Shown piece by piece: positions 32,041 to 44,900 of a stretch of 64,000 bases of DNA. Made by a program: the position numbers and the translations under genes. Position 1 is the first letter of the stretch, and every line of letters begins with the position of its first letter. The notes under the pieces were generated by a model. It searched no databases. It saw only the letters and a program-made list of their open reading frames with translations, and was not told the DNA's origin. Source of the DNA: Helichrysum umbraculigerum (taxonomy: Eukaryota; Streptophyta; Magnoliopsida; Asterales; Asteraceae); contig CATIUR010000004.1 in NCBI GenBank assembly GCA_949592205.1, positions 4,033,001 through 4,097,000 of the forward strand. Direction: 5' to 3'.

Positions 32041-35000
32041 ATGGATGATTCCCTAGTTGCATCCTCATCCTCGTCGTCAAGTGCTGCACCAACCCCCAGA
32101 TGCACGTACGATGTGTTCTTAAGCTTTCGAGGTGAAGACACTCGAAAAAACTTTGTTGATCATCTTTACACAGCTCTGGAGCGGGCAGGAATAAACACGT
32201 TCAAGGATGACGAGAAGCTCCAAAGAGGGAAATCCATAGCCCCTGAACTTGTCAAAGCAATTCAAGAGTCGATGGTTGCGGTGGTTGTTTTCTCAAAAAA
32301 TTATGCAAACTCTAGTTGGTGTTTGGAAGAACTTTCCAAGATTGTTGAATGTCAACATCAGATGGGACAGAAAGTATTACCTGTGTTTTATGATGTGGAA
32401 CCTTCGGATGTTCGTGGACAAAAAGGAATTTTCCATGAAGCATTCCAACAGCATGAAGTGAAATTTGCAGATGATATGGAGAAAGTGAAGAGGTGGAGAG
32501 AAGCTTTAGCAACTGCTGCCAATATATCTGGATGGGATGTACCCAGAACAGCTAGTGGGTTAGTTAGTTAGTTAGTTAGTTAGTTCGTCTTAGCTCCATT
32601 GATTTATTACATATAAGGAAAAACTTATGTTGTCTATTGCCAACATTTTATCAAAGTAACCAAACGGTAAACTAATTACAATGAGATGAGGTGCTTTATA
32701 CATTGAATTTATTCTTTTGCTATAAAGCATCATGAACAAATAAACCACTTCGTAATTGAATTTCATATATAATGTTTTCTTTTAGCTTAAAGTTATATTC
32801 AAATATATATAGGCATGAAGCTGAATGTATCAAGCAAATTGTACGGAGAACCTTGAGCTATACCGAATCTCATCCAGCAGAAAATCTGATTGGGATGGAA
32901 TCACGTGTACGAGATGTAAAGTCATTGCTAGGTAAAGGGTCTGGTGGTGATGCTCTCATTATTGGAATTTGGGGAATGGGTGGAATAGGCAAGACAACAA
33001 TAGCCAGAGCTGTGTACAGTAAAATCTCGCATGAGTTTGAGGGCAGTAGTTTTGTGGAAGATGTAAGAGAAAATGGTTGTAATAAGAGAGGTCTCTTATC
33101 CTTACAAGAAAAACTTCTTTTAGACATTACGGAACAACATTTTAAAATAAAGGACTGTGATGATGGAATGCGTCAGATTAAAAGACGACTGGGCCATAAA
33201 AAGGTACTTATTGTTCTAGACGATGTTGATAGTTTTAAGCAACTGGAATTCTTAGCTGGTTCTCGTGCATGGTTTGGGCCCGGTAGTCGAATTATTATAA
33301 CAACCAGAGACGAGCATTTTTTATCTTATGCTCAAGAGAAATATGCACCTGAACTGTTAAAACATGCAGAAGCTATGAAGTTGTTTAGTAGATATGCATT
33401 TGACTCATACATCCCTCCAAAGAAATATGAGGAGCTATCAAGTGTTGTAGTAAGTCAAACGGGTCATCTTCCTTTGGCCCTTAAAGTGTTAGGCTCTCAA
33501 TTTTGTGGTGGAAGAAGTTTGGAATTTTGGCAAAGTGCCTTGAAGGGGTTGGCCAAAATACCAAACAACGAAATTAACGGAATACTAAAGGTAAGTTTTG
33601 ATGCATTGAATAGCCTTGAAAAGAAAATATTTTTGTATATCGCATGCTTCTTCAAAGGCAGGAAAAGACCTAATATCACGAGAGTTCTTGATAGCTTTGG
33701 TCTTGAATCCGAAAGTGGAATTACTGTGCTGATTGAAAGATCTCTCTTGACCATTTCAAATGGATATATTCATATGCATGATTTGATTCAAGAGATGGGT
33801 AAGTCTATAGTTCCTGAATGCTATCCAAATAAAATGATATGGGTCCTCGAAGAAATCAAAGAAGTGATGACCACGATCGCTGTAAGCACTATTCTTATAC
33901 TCTAGCAAGGGGCTTCCTGCTATATTGTTTCTGAACTTGTTTTTTTTTTTTCGGTTATGATCTCCTTCCTTATGCATATATATGTTATGTATATGGGTCT
34001 ATCATCAAAGCAGCCAGACGAGTCGCTATCTATAGAGCCTAGTGAACTCCCATCTGCTTCTTTATCATACTTTGTTCCATAAATTCACTACTAGAAAACA
34101 AACTCTATTTAATTTTAGAAGAGAGGTCGTCTGCCAGTGTCTTGGGACATGCCAAATAAGAAGTCCTAAGGCGTTTTATATAATTTGCTCATTTGATAAG
34201 GTTTCATTCTTCATTGCAATACTATCAAGTTCTCTCATGTTTAGTTACAATTTAATAGACAACTTTTGTGTGTATTTCTCATGAAGTATATGACCTCTAT
34301 TTATATAGATAAACGCTAAGAAAAGCAATTGTATAATGGAACTAAACGAGGAGAAGGAATCATATTAAATCAAGTTGACATATCTAACAATTAGTTGCAT
34401 TTCATAAATAAATAAAAGCACAATTAGTCAATCACTAGATATACAAGTCATAAGATGCAGAGTTGCTCGGTTATGGCAATGTTATTTAATCTCGATCTTC
34501 ACGATAACTGAATAGTATGTCGATATTGTGACGGATATTTATAGGAGAAGACCCAGTGCCACTAAGTTTCTTGTATTAGTCCTTGCAGCAACGTATCTAT
34601 TCCCAAATACTCATCTGATGAAATTTGCAACTGAAAATATATACTTCTATAATTTGTTGGTTGCAGAGATCAACGACAGTTGAAGCCCTAGTGGATACCA
34701 CACATTACCATTTGTCTGATATGCCTATGGTCGGTTGTAATGCAGAAGTCTTCAAGAGCATGGATAAACTACAACTGCTTGAAGTTAAAGGGAAATTCAC
34801 CTTGAGTGAACCTACTTATTTTCCTGAACAGTTAAGATGGCTTTGTTGGTATTTGTACCCATTTGAATCTCTGAGAATAACAAAAGACGTAACCAAGCTT
34901 GTTGGCTTTGAATTACAAACTGGTCAAATGAAACAACTACAAATAGAGAAAGAGGTACCTTTTTTGTAAATCCAAATTCTGTTTTGTTTAAAATTCTTAC

Positions 35001-36594
35001 GTTAAGCTTACTGTAACAAGCTTTATTCTATAACTGTCAGGTCATCCTCCCCAACCTCAAGTTCATGGATCTATCTTTCTCATGTTCAATAACAAGCTTT
35101 CCAGACATTTCAGGGGTCCCAAATCTTGAGCGCCTAAATTTGTCATTTTGTTCAGAATTGATTGAGGTTCACCATTCTGTTTTGCTTCATGAAAGAATTA
35201 TTCACTTAAATCTGGGTGCATGTGACAGGCTTAAGCTTCTCCCATCTTCTATTAAAATGAAATCTCTACAGACTCTGCATCTTAACGACTGCAGCAGTCT
35301 TGAAAGTTTTCCAGAAGTCACTGGGGAGATGGGGAGGCTGTTGGTGTTGAATATTGATGGTTGTGACAGGATAACGGCACTACCCTCATCAATCAGACTT
35401 TTGACTGGCCTTATCATTTTGACTAAAGAAAAAAGTTCTGACATGGATTTTAAGCAGCATCATTTGAAGAGAATACTACTACAAAATCAGCTGTATATCC
35501 AGGCTTCCACGCATTCAAGTTCTTTGAGAGTACTGAAACTAAAACATAATCATCCTTTAGAAGAGGACTTCCCCAGTAGTTATCTGCCTGCTGTATGTTC
35601 TATCTTGGAAGATCATTCACATCTGAGCAACAACATTTTCACCATAGTATTCACAAGCATCTCTCATCTCTCTGATTTCAAACAGCACAACCTTAGCTGC
35701 TGCATCAAAATCAAGAAACCGGATGAGCTTCAGTCACTTATTCAAGTTCTAAGGGCAGATTGTTGCACATCTCTACAGAAGATTGGAGATGTATTAGATA
35801 AATATAACGGCCTGTTTAGGATCTCATTGGACAGATGCCTTAAATATCCAAAGGATCCAAGCCACTCGCTGAACTCTTTGGTCCAGGTATGTTCTTCTTA
35901 GTCTCTGATGTATAAATTGTATATGTATAGAAGTGTATAATGTAGTTCAATTAACTAAATATTTCCTTTGTTGATACAGAAATGTGCCGTTAAGAATTCT
36001 GAGTTAAGTATCCTAGTTCATAGAAGAAAAATTCCCGACTGGTTCAACAACCGACAATTGGGTAACAAGATCACACTGAATTTACCTCAAAGTCAGAACA
36101 CCGACATAATAGGATTGGCCATGTTCTGTCATTTTTGTTCACCACTGTTCGGCGTAGGTAATGATCTTATAATCAAGATCAAATCATCAGTTGAGGGTAA
36201 AATTATAGATCGGCCAGCATATGTTGCTGAAGGTGTAAACCATGTGTGGATTGGATACATGCCAATTAATTCCCTTTGGAACCTACGTTGTGGTTTTGAT
36301 TCTGAAGAGTTTGTTGTAAGTTTCAGATCTGATAATAATCCAATCATTGAATGTGGGGGGTGTGTGGTATACAAAAATGATAGCAAATCAATGACAAAAA
36401 CAGAATCATGGATCGCAGTTAACACGGAATCAGGGTTGGAGAAAATTGATTGTGTATGTAGGGAGGACTTGACGATACAAAGATGGTTGTTCGGTATTCG
36501 TGATGAAAAGGCGCAACTACAAAATCACCGACGACACAAATTTCTTCCTTACTATGAAGAGGGTTACTATGACAAGGGTAGTGATCCGATATAA
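32041..36594 (+). CDS. TIR-NBS-LRR (TNL) immune receptor with C-JID domain, five exons, 1111 aa
   Basis: Intracellular immune receptor that senses pathogen effectors; active TIR domains cleave NAD+ to start defence signalling. My exons are 32041-32558, 32813-33881, 34667-34954, 35041-35886 and 35980-36594, all joining in frame. The TIR domain (about residues 20-165) has YDVFLSFRGEDTRKNFVDHL and NSSWCLEEL, including the catalytic Glu. NB-ARC has the P-loop GMGGIGKTT, kinase-2 KKVLIVLDDVD, RNBS-B GSRIIITTRD, a GLPL variant GHLPLAL, and MHD as MHDL. The region just after MHDL is shorter and less typical than usual (IVPECYPNKMIW). Exons 3-4 hold a short, irregular leucine-rich repeat region, with NLERLNLSFCSEL as the clearest unit. 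Exon 5 is the post-LRR C-JID domain (IPDWFNNRQLGNKITLNLP). All frames are open, so I treat it as intact. Intron 2 (785 bp) is the longest intron. Confidence 0.93.
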
Positions 36595-37277
36595 ATGGAT
36601 CATGATCCGATCCGATCCTCAATCCAATCTAAATAGGTCGTGATACCATCCATATCCAATTGAATTAGACGGATGGAATATGATTTGGTCCAATCCAATA
36701 TATAATTATTTTAGTTTATGTAAAAAAAAAAAAAAATTCAAGCTAAAAACTTTTGTCCTCCACTTACCAACTGTTCTGTTTAAATGCCAATGAGAAAATA
36801 TGTTAATAATTTGTAACACAATTTCATATATGCAATTATCATTATAATCCATGATGAATGGTTACGGTCTTATGGAGTATTTGTTTAAATGTTAAACATA
36901 ACATTAAACACACTAACATTTTCGTATCTCTCAATATTATTTTACATGTAATAATCATCATAGTATATAAACTACTATCATATATATGATAAATTGATAA
37001 TGATTTGGCTCAAACTTTTATTATCATTAATTTTGTTTTTAATTTTTATAAATGAGTCGATCTGGATGGATCATGGACATCATTAATTGGATTGATGGAT
37101 AAAATTTTTTGATTCAATAAATCATAGTAATTGGATATCAGATTTGGATAAAAACAATCCACTGCCCGGCGTAGACACGAATGGGATGATGGATGGGAAT
37201 TGAATGCGAATGAAAGGAAGAGATATTATAAATTATAAAATATAATTGTAATTCTTCCTATACATTGTTTAGACTAA
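36595..37277. other. Downstream flank of the TNL gene
   Basis: AT-rich non-coding DNA. Two clusters of GGATCATGATCCGATCC-like and GGATTGGAT words (about 36580-36700 and 37055-37160) in opposite orientation suggest a decayed foldback element, but no target duplication was found. Confidence 0.4.
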
Positions 37278-37397
37278 TGATCCTTACACCATTACATTTT
37301 GACACTACACCACTAAATGTGTTTTACAGAGTTGTACAATACAACACTTAAAACATATTTAGTGGTGTATGGTCAAAATATGGTGGTGTAGGGATCA
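37278..37397. mobile_element. Foldback MITE, about 120 bp
   Basis: The left arm TGATCCTTACACCATTACAT and the right arm, inverted TGATCCCTACACCACCATAT, continue through TTTTGAC...ACACCACTAAAT on both sides, so nearly the entire segment is one imperfect hairpin. No clear target duplication. Confidence 0.65.
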
Positions 37398-37764
37398 TCT
37401 CCCCATTGTTTAAGCCAAGTCAACTGTTTTTGGATTAACCTTTGATCTGGACCATCTAAAATCTTCAACTTTTAATCCTAGCCATCTAAAGTCCATGTGA
37501 CACTTACCATGTAGTTCATGAAGCACTTTTAGGAGGTGTTTGGTAGAGGTGAATGGAAAGGGGAGAAATGGAATCATTGCATTTCCTTTGTTTGTTTGTA
37601 AGATGGAATGGAAATGGAGAATCAAAATGCTATCCCCTTTCCACCATATTTATTATCATTATCATTATCAATAGACTCAATAGCCGAGGGAAAGTTACTG
37701 TTATAGTTGTTTCTCTTTTTTCGAAATATTGTGTATACATTATAAATGTAGGAAAAGCCAACAT

Positions 37765-37850
37765 AGGTTGCACATGTAGCTTAGCGGTTAAAGTTGGTTT
37801 GTAAAGGTTTGCAAATGGAAGGTCGTGAGTTTGAGGCTTGCCAAAAGCAA
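37765..37850 (+). mobile_element. SINE-like fragment with tRNA-type A and B boxes
   Basis: TAGCTTAGCGG at 37777-37787 matches a polymerase III A box, and GAGTTTGAGGC at 37827-37837 is a weak B box, 50 bases apart, as in tRNA-derived SINEs. The body and tail are short and degenerate. Confidence 0.4.
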
Positions 37851-37907
37851 TGTTTTATTTCAAGCTTTTAAAATGATCAGCCATTTATAATAATTAGTTA
37901 TTTAATT

Positions 37908-37911
37908 TTAC

Positions 37912-37941
<30 letters not shown>
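37908..37941. repeat. (AAT)n microsatellite
   Basis: About eleven AAT/ATA units. Simple repeat with no further feature. Confidence 0.9.
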
Positions 37942-37942
<1 letters not shown>

Positions 37943-38062
37943 TGCATTTGGTATCGAAATCTTTTTGAAAGAATTAAAATTTATCAAAGTATGTTTGTAT
38001 GGTATTTATTATACATAATGGGCACGGGATACTTACTATTCATAACCATTTTTCATTTACAC

Positions 38063-38326
38063 CTGTCAGAGGTTTGGGGGTCAATGATAGGAGACCTGGG
38101 AAACCCAGGTTCGATCCTTGAGGCCAGCGGGTTTTATCATTAATTCGTTGTCGTGCCTTCGGACGGACGGATTAGTGGGTTTTTCCCGGATTTGGAGTAA
38201 CTTGGGGCGCTTAAGGGCTCCGTACGGCTGGATTGGGCCAGTATATGGAGACTTAGCCATTGGGTCTCCCCGTACGGAGTACCTAGGTGATTTTTGTTAG
38301 CCTTTCAAAAAAAAAAAAAAAAAAAA
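38063..38326 (+). mobile_element. SINE with a 20-base poly(A) tail
   Basis: A perfect B box GGTTCGATCC at 38108-38117, inside a CCTGGGAAACCCAGGTTCG hairpin, follows a degenerate A-box region near 38080-38093. The GC-rich body ends GTTAGCCTTTC followed by 20 A residues (38307-38326). This is the form of a tRNA-derived plant SINE of roughly 260 bp. The left end and target duplication could not be fixed. Confidence 0.7.
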
Positions 38327-38562
38327 CTAATGTTCAATTCAAACCTTCATCTTTAATCATATTACAAAACGAAAAGTTTTTACTTTGCTAGCTCTTATCA
38401 TAATTAGCAATATATTCAAAAAAGATACTTAAACTTCTTAAAATTAACTCACTAAGTAAGTCCTTTTATTATCGTTTACAATTTTTAACTAAAAAAGTTA
38501 TTTTTTTATTAATGCAAATCACATAAAACTATTATTATGTTTATAAATTATGTACTCATATA

Positions 38563-38731
38563 CCAGGGGTGGAGTTAGGATATTTCGTATAGGGGGCAAA
38601 TTTTTTTTTTTTTTTTTCTTATCATTTTGGGAGGCAAAACTTCAAAACTATCACTAATAACCTTAAAAAATTTATTTTTACCCGCAATTCTAGATTTTTA
38701 GGGGGGCGACTGCCCCTCTAGCTCCGCCCTG
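38563..38731. mobile_element. Small hAT-type MITE
   Basis: The termini CAGGGGTGGAGTTAG and, inverted, CAGGGCGGAGCTAG are hAT-like. Flanks CTCATATA (38555-38562) and CTCATATT (38732-38739) are an 8-bp target duplication with one mismatch. The inside has a T-run and no coding potential. Confidence 0.65.
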
Positions 38732-38739
38732 CTCATATT

Positions 38740-39800
38740 TACATAATATAATTTTAAAACATACTCGCGGCATCCAACCCTGGTTCTCTTTTTCTTATCA
38801 TCATGTGCGTTGCACATGTACTCCACAACTGATAATCTCTTGAAGCCCTAGCCCCAATCTCTCTCCGGCGATTTGAACGATTACTTCATCGTGTGTTTCA
38901 GAAATTAGAAAAACAACTAAAATCAAAACTATATGTTCTCTCGCAACAGAGATTCAAGGTTTCAAGTCATGACTGAGATATTTCTGAATCGAAACCCTAG
39001 ATACCTCGATCTTCATCTCTGCGATTTCAAACAGATTCATGCCGGCTACTGCTGCTACAATGGATTCATGTTAGATGTCAAGTTAAACCACTTTCGTCTT
39101 CAGATCATAAAATTGGTGTCTTTATATACTCGTGTATGGATTGTATAGTATATCTTTTTTTTTAGTTAATTTGTTCAAAATAGTTTTGTAGTTGAAAATG
39201 TGTGTGATTTTGCAGTGTATACAATTTGGAGGCCATCCAATCATGTTGTTTACCCCAACTTGATGATAATATATATGCATTGGTCCATTTCAAATTTTCC
39301 ATTTATTGGTCCTCGATGATTGGTAAAAAAAAAAAAAAATTTTTGTTGGGTTCCAACCTACCAGCTTAACCAAATAACCAATTGACTTAAAAACTTGGTT
39401 TAGATTCATCAGATGATATCCATTCTAGCATACAACAGTTAGTCAGTTACCAAACATGAGAAGGATTATCCAGACTATTTCTCAATTTTAATTCTTTGTT
39501 AGTACCAAACAATGGAATTAATAATGTTTCTCTATACTCATTCCCTTTCTCGCCATTCCCTTTCTCTAGTTCAATTCCTTTCTCTATCATTCCATCCTAC
39601 CAAACATACCCAATGGGCATCTCATCAAAACCGCTTCCATTCCTTGAACCCGTCTCCCAAATCCATTCAATAACCTCACTGCCGCACCTCATCAAAATCT
39701 TGTCAAATTTTGGCGATGGATTCACCTAAAGCTACTTTTCATCAAATTGGTATATAAGTTAGTGTGTTAAATATAAACTGTTATAATTTGTATATGTATA
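38740..39800. other. Gene-free region before element 2
   Basis: It contains a leader-like tract (about 38840-39000, with CCCTAGCC and TCTCTCCGGCG) followed by an open frame 38933-39148 of unknown family, and poly-A/T runs. I see no convincing gene. The segment at 39500-39610 is rich in CATTCCCTTTCTC words and ends CCAAACATACCC, which looks like a MITE terminus. Confidence 0.4.
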
Positions 39801-40511
39801 GTTTTTGTAACATCCTCGTTACCGTCCTAGGAGAAATTTGGTAATTTACTTAATTCATTGGGTTATTTAATTGAGTTATAAATAATTTATATTATTTGGT
39901 TCATTGAAATTAATAGGTTGAATGGTCAAACGAGTTATTGTGATACATAAATTATTACTTGTTTTAAATAAATTTAGTTGATGGTATAATAAAATGTATT
40001 TTCTCGCAATTAGTTTTTAGGTTCCAGATAATAGAATTAAAGCGGGTTAAATTTGTACACTGTGTTGTATGGAGGTGGAAGTTAGGCAGACACCTAACTT
40101 CCCACCCTTCCCTTTCCCATTTCATTTGTTTTCTTTTCTCCTAAACAAAAACACACACACAATTGGTAAATCAAGGAAATCAAAGGGGAAAAACATTGAT
40201 CAATGGATTGGAGCTTGGAATCTTGATTTCTACTTATTATCATTATCATCATCTACTAGTTGTCCTCTCGATTGTAAGTTTAATGTGTTCTAAATATATG
40301 TATTTATCTTAGGGTTTTAAGGAATTGAATGAAAGGAGTAATCATGTGTAGGTTGATGATTGATGAGATTATTTGTTGTTAGAACTTGATATATGACAAT
40401 ACTTTAAGTTACTTGTGTGTAAAAATCGTGTATAGTGTTTGAATTTGGTGATTTGTGATTTTTGGTTCGGGTTGAGTTGTTGCAGAAACTGGGCAGGTCT
40501 GATGATCTTGG

Positions 40512-40789
40512 GAATCCGGCGGATTCAAGGGAATCCGGGCGGATTCCCTCTGTTTCTTTGCAACTCTGAATTAAGCAGGAATCTGGCGGATTCTCGGGTA
40601 ATCCGGCGGATTCAGGCCAATGGGGAACCGGATTCAATGGAATCCGGCGTATTCATAGGGCGGATTCCTTCGAACTCGGTCTGTCTTAAATTGTAGCTGG
40701 AAAGGGTGTCGGAATACGGCGGATTCATGGGAATCCGGCCGGATTCTGATTAATCGGGCGGATTCGCATGGAATCCGGCGGATTCCCAC
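40512..40789. repeat. Palindrome cluster GGAATCCGGCGGATTCC in the 5' LTR
   Basis: About ten GAATCC...GGATTC palindromes, for example GAATCCGGCGGATTC at 40512-40526 and GGGAATCCGGGCGGATTCCC at 40529-40548, packed into 280 bp with spacers of 5-40 bases. All carry CCGG or CCGGCGG cores. Matching clusters lie at 47803-48080 (3' LTR) and 56695-56953 (duplicated partial LTR). Because of the symmetry both strands give short proline- and serine-rich open frames, which are not genes. Confidence 0.9.
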
Positions 40790-41681
40790 TGTTTGCTGGA
40801 CTTATTATTTTAACTTGCTAGAAATTGTGTTAATCGACTTGTGTAGTATCTTTTGCTACTTAATACATGTGTAACTGATCATAAGTGTCTAAAGTAAGTA
40901 TGTATCTTATGAAATGAGTATTAACTTATAATTCTCTTGTGTCCTCAGATAAACCGAAGACTCAATAATATTATAACTTTGAGTGAAGACGGTGACTGCG
41001 AAGGGTGAGTGGATCATTGACTCTCAGTCTAAATTAGTTGTAACAATCTGGTTACAACGGGTAAACATGTTCTACTGTTATACTTTGTATAAGTTGCATA
41101 TTGCCATGATGATTATGGAATGTGAGATTGTCAGGGGTCAATATGATATTGGGTTTGGGTACTATTACTTTGGACGACATGATGACTTTGTACATGTGTT
41201 GTTTATTGAAGTTATGTCGTATGTAGTAATAGTTCTAAACTATCGGTAAGACCACTGTTTGGCCTTCAGTGGTTATAAGCGTTACTTGGGGAACCACCGC
41301 GGCATGAGGGTACCTCAAGGACCACCGATCCTCTTTGATGTATTTGTTGTGTTGCTTTGTGGAGACCAATTGCTATGCTAGTTTAGATTGGTAGTTGTGA
41401 TTCATTCACTTAGCTTCGTGCTAACCCCTCTCCCTACTTCTTGCAGATTACTTTTGTGTGGGTGGGCAAGAAGTTAGTTCTGAAGAATGTTTGACTGCCT
41501 ACTCTGAACATATGACATGTCGTCGTTTCTAAATTTATGTTTTGAATTTAAATAACACCTAACTTAATGTTTGTAGTTAATATGGTTATTGTATCAACTC
41601 ATCATGCATGCATAGATTGTGTTTTTGGAAAATATGTTATACGCAATCTATAATGCATGATTTGTATTTCTCGCTTCCTAT

Positions 41682-41685
<4 letters not shown>

Positions 41686-41720
<35 letters not shown>
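41686..41720. repeat. (TA)n microsatellite in the 5' LTR of element 2
   Basis: About 17 TA units. The same locus has about 35 units in the 3' LTR (48978-49047) and about 31 in the duplicated copy (57849-57910). Confidence 0.9.
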
Positions 41721-41723
<3 letters not shown>

Positions 41724-41756
41724 GTTCTTGAAAAATGATCTTGAGGTGTTATAAAT

Positions 41757-41768
41757 TGGTATCAGAGC
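41757..41768 (+). other. Primer-binding site of element 2 (initiator Met-tRNA)
   Basis: TGGTATCAGAGC three bases after the LTR end, identical to the first twelve bases of the element 1 site. Confidence 0.9.
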
Positions 41769-41926
41769 TTAGGTTTGGGTAAATTGAGCATGGGTTAAGT
41801 GTTCAATCCCAAACCTAATTGTGTCGGTCAAACATTCCGGTGAATGGGATATTGTTAGCATGTGAAGTTGGTTAGTATGTAGGTACTAACAACTAACGTG
41901 TTATGAGATGTTGTTTTGGTACAGAT

Positions 41927-44900
41927 ATGGCAGATACTGAACATCCGATCGATCCACCCAATGATGTCCCTAGAACAAATGTCACCCCTCCGGAAAACCA
42001 GAATGTTAGTCAGGGCCAGACTGACACTTCTTTTACAGCTGGAGAATTTGACCATGATGATTATATGTTACATTTGGAGTCTGAAAATATTAGACTTAAG
42101 GCAATTGAGCATCAGTTTTTGCAGCAACAGCAGGCCTTGTCCTCCCAGCGGGTTTTGCAATCGATGCCACCACTTGTTAGTGCGGTGCCACCCCCTTTGG
42201 TAACATCACAGATTCCCGTATCTCAGCCTTTTTATCAACAGCAGCATCATAGTAATTATCAGACTTCGACTCCATTTTCTGCTTCTGGGCATTCCGGTTA
42301 TCGGACACCGGTATTCCAGGCGCAGAGTCTGCCTAAACTATGTTCTTACAAGACTTTTAAGTCTAGTGGACCATCCGATTACTCGGGTAGTACAAATCCC
42401 TCGGTTACCTTGGATTGGTTGAGGGATGTGGAGAGGAAATTCGAGGTATGCCGATGTGAGGAAGAGGTTAAGGTCCCATTTGCGGTGCAACTCCTCAAAG
42501 GCCCAGCAATGGGTTGGTGGGATTCCATTACGTCACATTTCACCCAACAACAAAGAGCATCTATTAGATGGTCCGATTTCCACAATGAGGTTTGTAAGAA
42601 ATACTGTTCTGGTTTTGATATGACCCGTATCCGACGGGAGTTTATGGATTTGCAAATGACGGATAGAATGACCATGGATGATCTCATTTCCTATTCACTG
42701 AGAAACTAAGGTTTGTGCAACAATGGGTACCGGATGAACGTACTCAGATTAACCATTTTGTAGGGACGTTGCCCCATGATTATCGAATGGCGGTGAGACT
42801 AGCGAGTTCCCTTACCCAAGCTTTTGATTTGGCCCGATCTGTGGATGGAGATGTTAGAGCCAAAGATTTGGAAATTAAGGGTAGGTTGGCATTGAAGCCT
42901 AAAGGTGATTCTTCGAGTAGTCCTGGAAAGAAGAAATTGCAAGGGTCTCATCAACCTAGAAAGCAAGGTTCAAGTGGTAATTTGTTGGACAGATCGAATT
43001 GGTGCCATAATTGTAAATCGAGGCACACGGGTCCTTGCACTCCTCAAACTGCTAGGTGTATCAAATGTGGATAACTTGGTCATGACATCAAGGATTGTGC
43101 GTTTCCTAGGCATGTGTGTTGGAATTGCCATAAGGAAGGACATCGTTCGGGTTTGTGCCCGGAGGCGGGAAAACAAAAGATGGGTTCGGTCGGAGGGTCT
43201 TCACCATCTGGCCAGAAAAGAAAGAATCATCCAACGGCAACGGACAGAGCATTCCAAATGACAGTTGATGAAGCTGTCAGAACCGAAGATGTCATAACTG
43301 GTACATTTATTATCAACTCCGTACCAGCAAATGTTCTGTTTGATTCGGGAGCCAATTGCTCATTTATATCTATGCTTTTCTGTGATAAACTGAAATTGAC
43401 TCCTACTTGCATTACAAACCCCATAGAAGTTGAGATAGCAAATGGCAAAATAGTTCCGGTTACCACCTCGGTGACTGGGGCTAGCATATTGATTGAGGAC
43501 CATAGCTTTCCGATTTCTTTCTTATTGATGCCTATTCCTAGTTTTGATGCGGTTTTAGGCATGGATTGGTTAAGTAAGAATAAAGCAAGTATAGAGTGCC
43601 ATAAGAAACTAATTAAAATCCCAATCTCGGATAAGTCATATGTCGTGGCTCGAGGGGAACGGGAGAGAGGTAGTATACCTATGATTTCCATGATGAAAGC
43701 TAGTAAATCTCTAGCTAAGGGGTGTGTATCCTACCTGGCCTATATAATTGATGCAAAATTAGAAAAGAAAACTGTTTCCGATGTCCGGGTGGTTTCTGAT
43801 TACCCCGACGTCTTTCCTGATGAATTTCCTGGGTTGCCTCCTATTAGAGAGGTGGAATATAAAATTGACCTGATTCCGGGTTCTACTCCGGTAGCTAAGG
43901 CTCCTTATAGACTAGCTCCCTCCGAAATTCGTGAAATGATGACCCAAATTCAGGAACTTTTAGACAAAGGTTTTGTTAGACCTAGTTCGTCTCCTTGGGG
44001 TGCACCTGTGTTGTTTGTTAAAAAGAAGGATGGCACCCTTCGGATGTGTATTGATTATAGGGAGTTGAATAAGAGAACCATAAAGAATAAATACCCTTTG
44101 CCCCGAATAGATGAATTGTTTGATCAATTACAAGGGTTTTCCTATTTCTCTAAGATTGACTTGAGGTCAGGTTATCATCAAGTACGGGTTTGCGAAGAGG
44201 ATGTCCCTAAGACAGCTTTTCGCACCAGATATGGCCATTATGAATTCCTCGTTATGCCTTTTGGGTTGACAAATGCTCCGGCGGTCTTCATGGATTTGAT
44301 GAATAGAATTTGTCGACCTTATCTTGATAAGTTTGTGACTGTGTTTATTGATGATATACTGATCTACTCTAAGTCTGAATCCGATCATGAGATGCACTTG
44401 CGTTTGGTACTTGACACCTTGAGGCATGAGAAGTTATATGCTAAGTTTTCCAAATGCGAGTTCTGGTTGCGCGAGGTCCAGTTTTTGGGGCACATTATTT
44501 GTGAAGATGGGGTTAAGGTAGATCCATCTAAGGTTGAGGCGGTTATGAATTGGCAAGCGTCTAAGTCTGCTTTTGAGATTAAGAGTTTTCTTGGTTTGGC
44601 GGGTTACTATCGAAAGTTCATAAAGGATTTCTCTAAGCTTGCAGGTCCTTTGACGAAATTGACGCGAAAGGATGTTAAGTTTTAGTGGAATGATCAACAA
44701 GAGTCGGCTTTCCAGACTTTGAAACAGTTGTTGTGTTAGGCTCCAATTTTAACTTTGCCTGACGGGTCCATTGATTTCATTGTGTATTGTGATGCTTCGC
44801 ATGCGGGTTTGGGTGGTGTTTTGATGTAACGAGGTCGAGTCATTGAGTACATTTCTCGTCAGCTTAAACCTCATGAAAAGAATTATCCTACCCATGACTT

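Larger units (their letters stand above)
39806..41753 (+). repeat. 5' LTR of element 2
   Basis: TGTAACATCC to GGTGTTATA, 1948 bp. It aligns with the element 1 LTR in its first ~90 bp and again in its second half (for example the CTCAGTCTAA, TTACTTTGGAC and CTTAGCTTCGTGCTAACCCC blocks), but the central palindrome cluster differs. A TA microsatellite lies near 41686-41720. Confidence 0.94.

Noticed and set aside
38800..38835. CATGTGCGTTGCACATG palindrome as a Helitron end
   Set aside because: A CTGA follows 13 bases later, but the stem is AT-mixed and no A|T boundary pair could be defined.
37531..39610. GTGTTTGGTA and inverted TATGTTTGGTA ends as one 2-kb transposon
   Set aside because: Only about 11 bp of similarity and AGGGGAGAAATGG-like purine tracts; no target duplication; other elements lie between.
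40404..40696. Paired open frames on both strands rich in NPPDS and ESAG words
   Set aside because: A by-product of palindromic GGAATCC/GGATTCC repeats in the element 2 LTR; repeated at 47682-47989 and 56589-56955 for the same reason.
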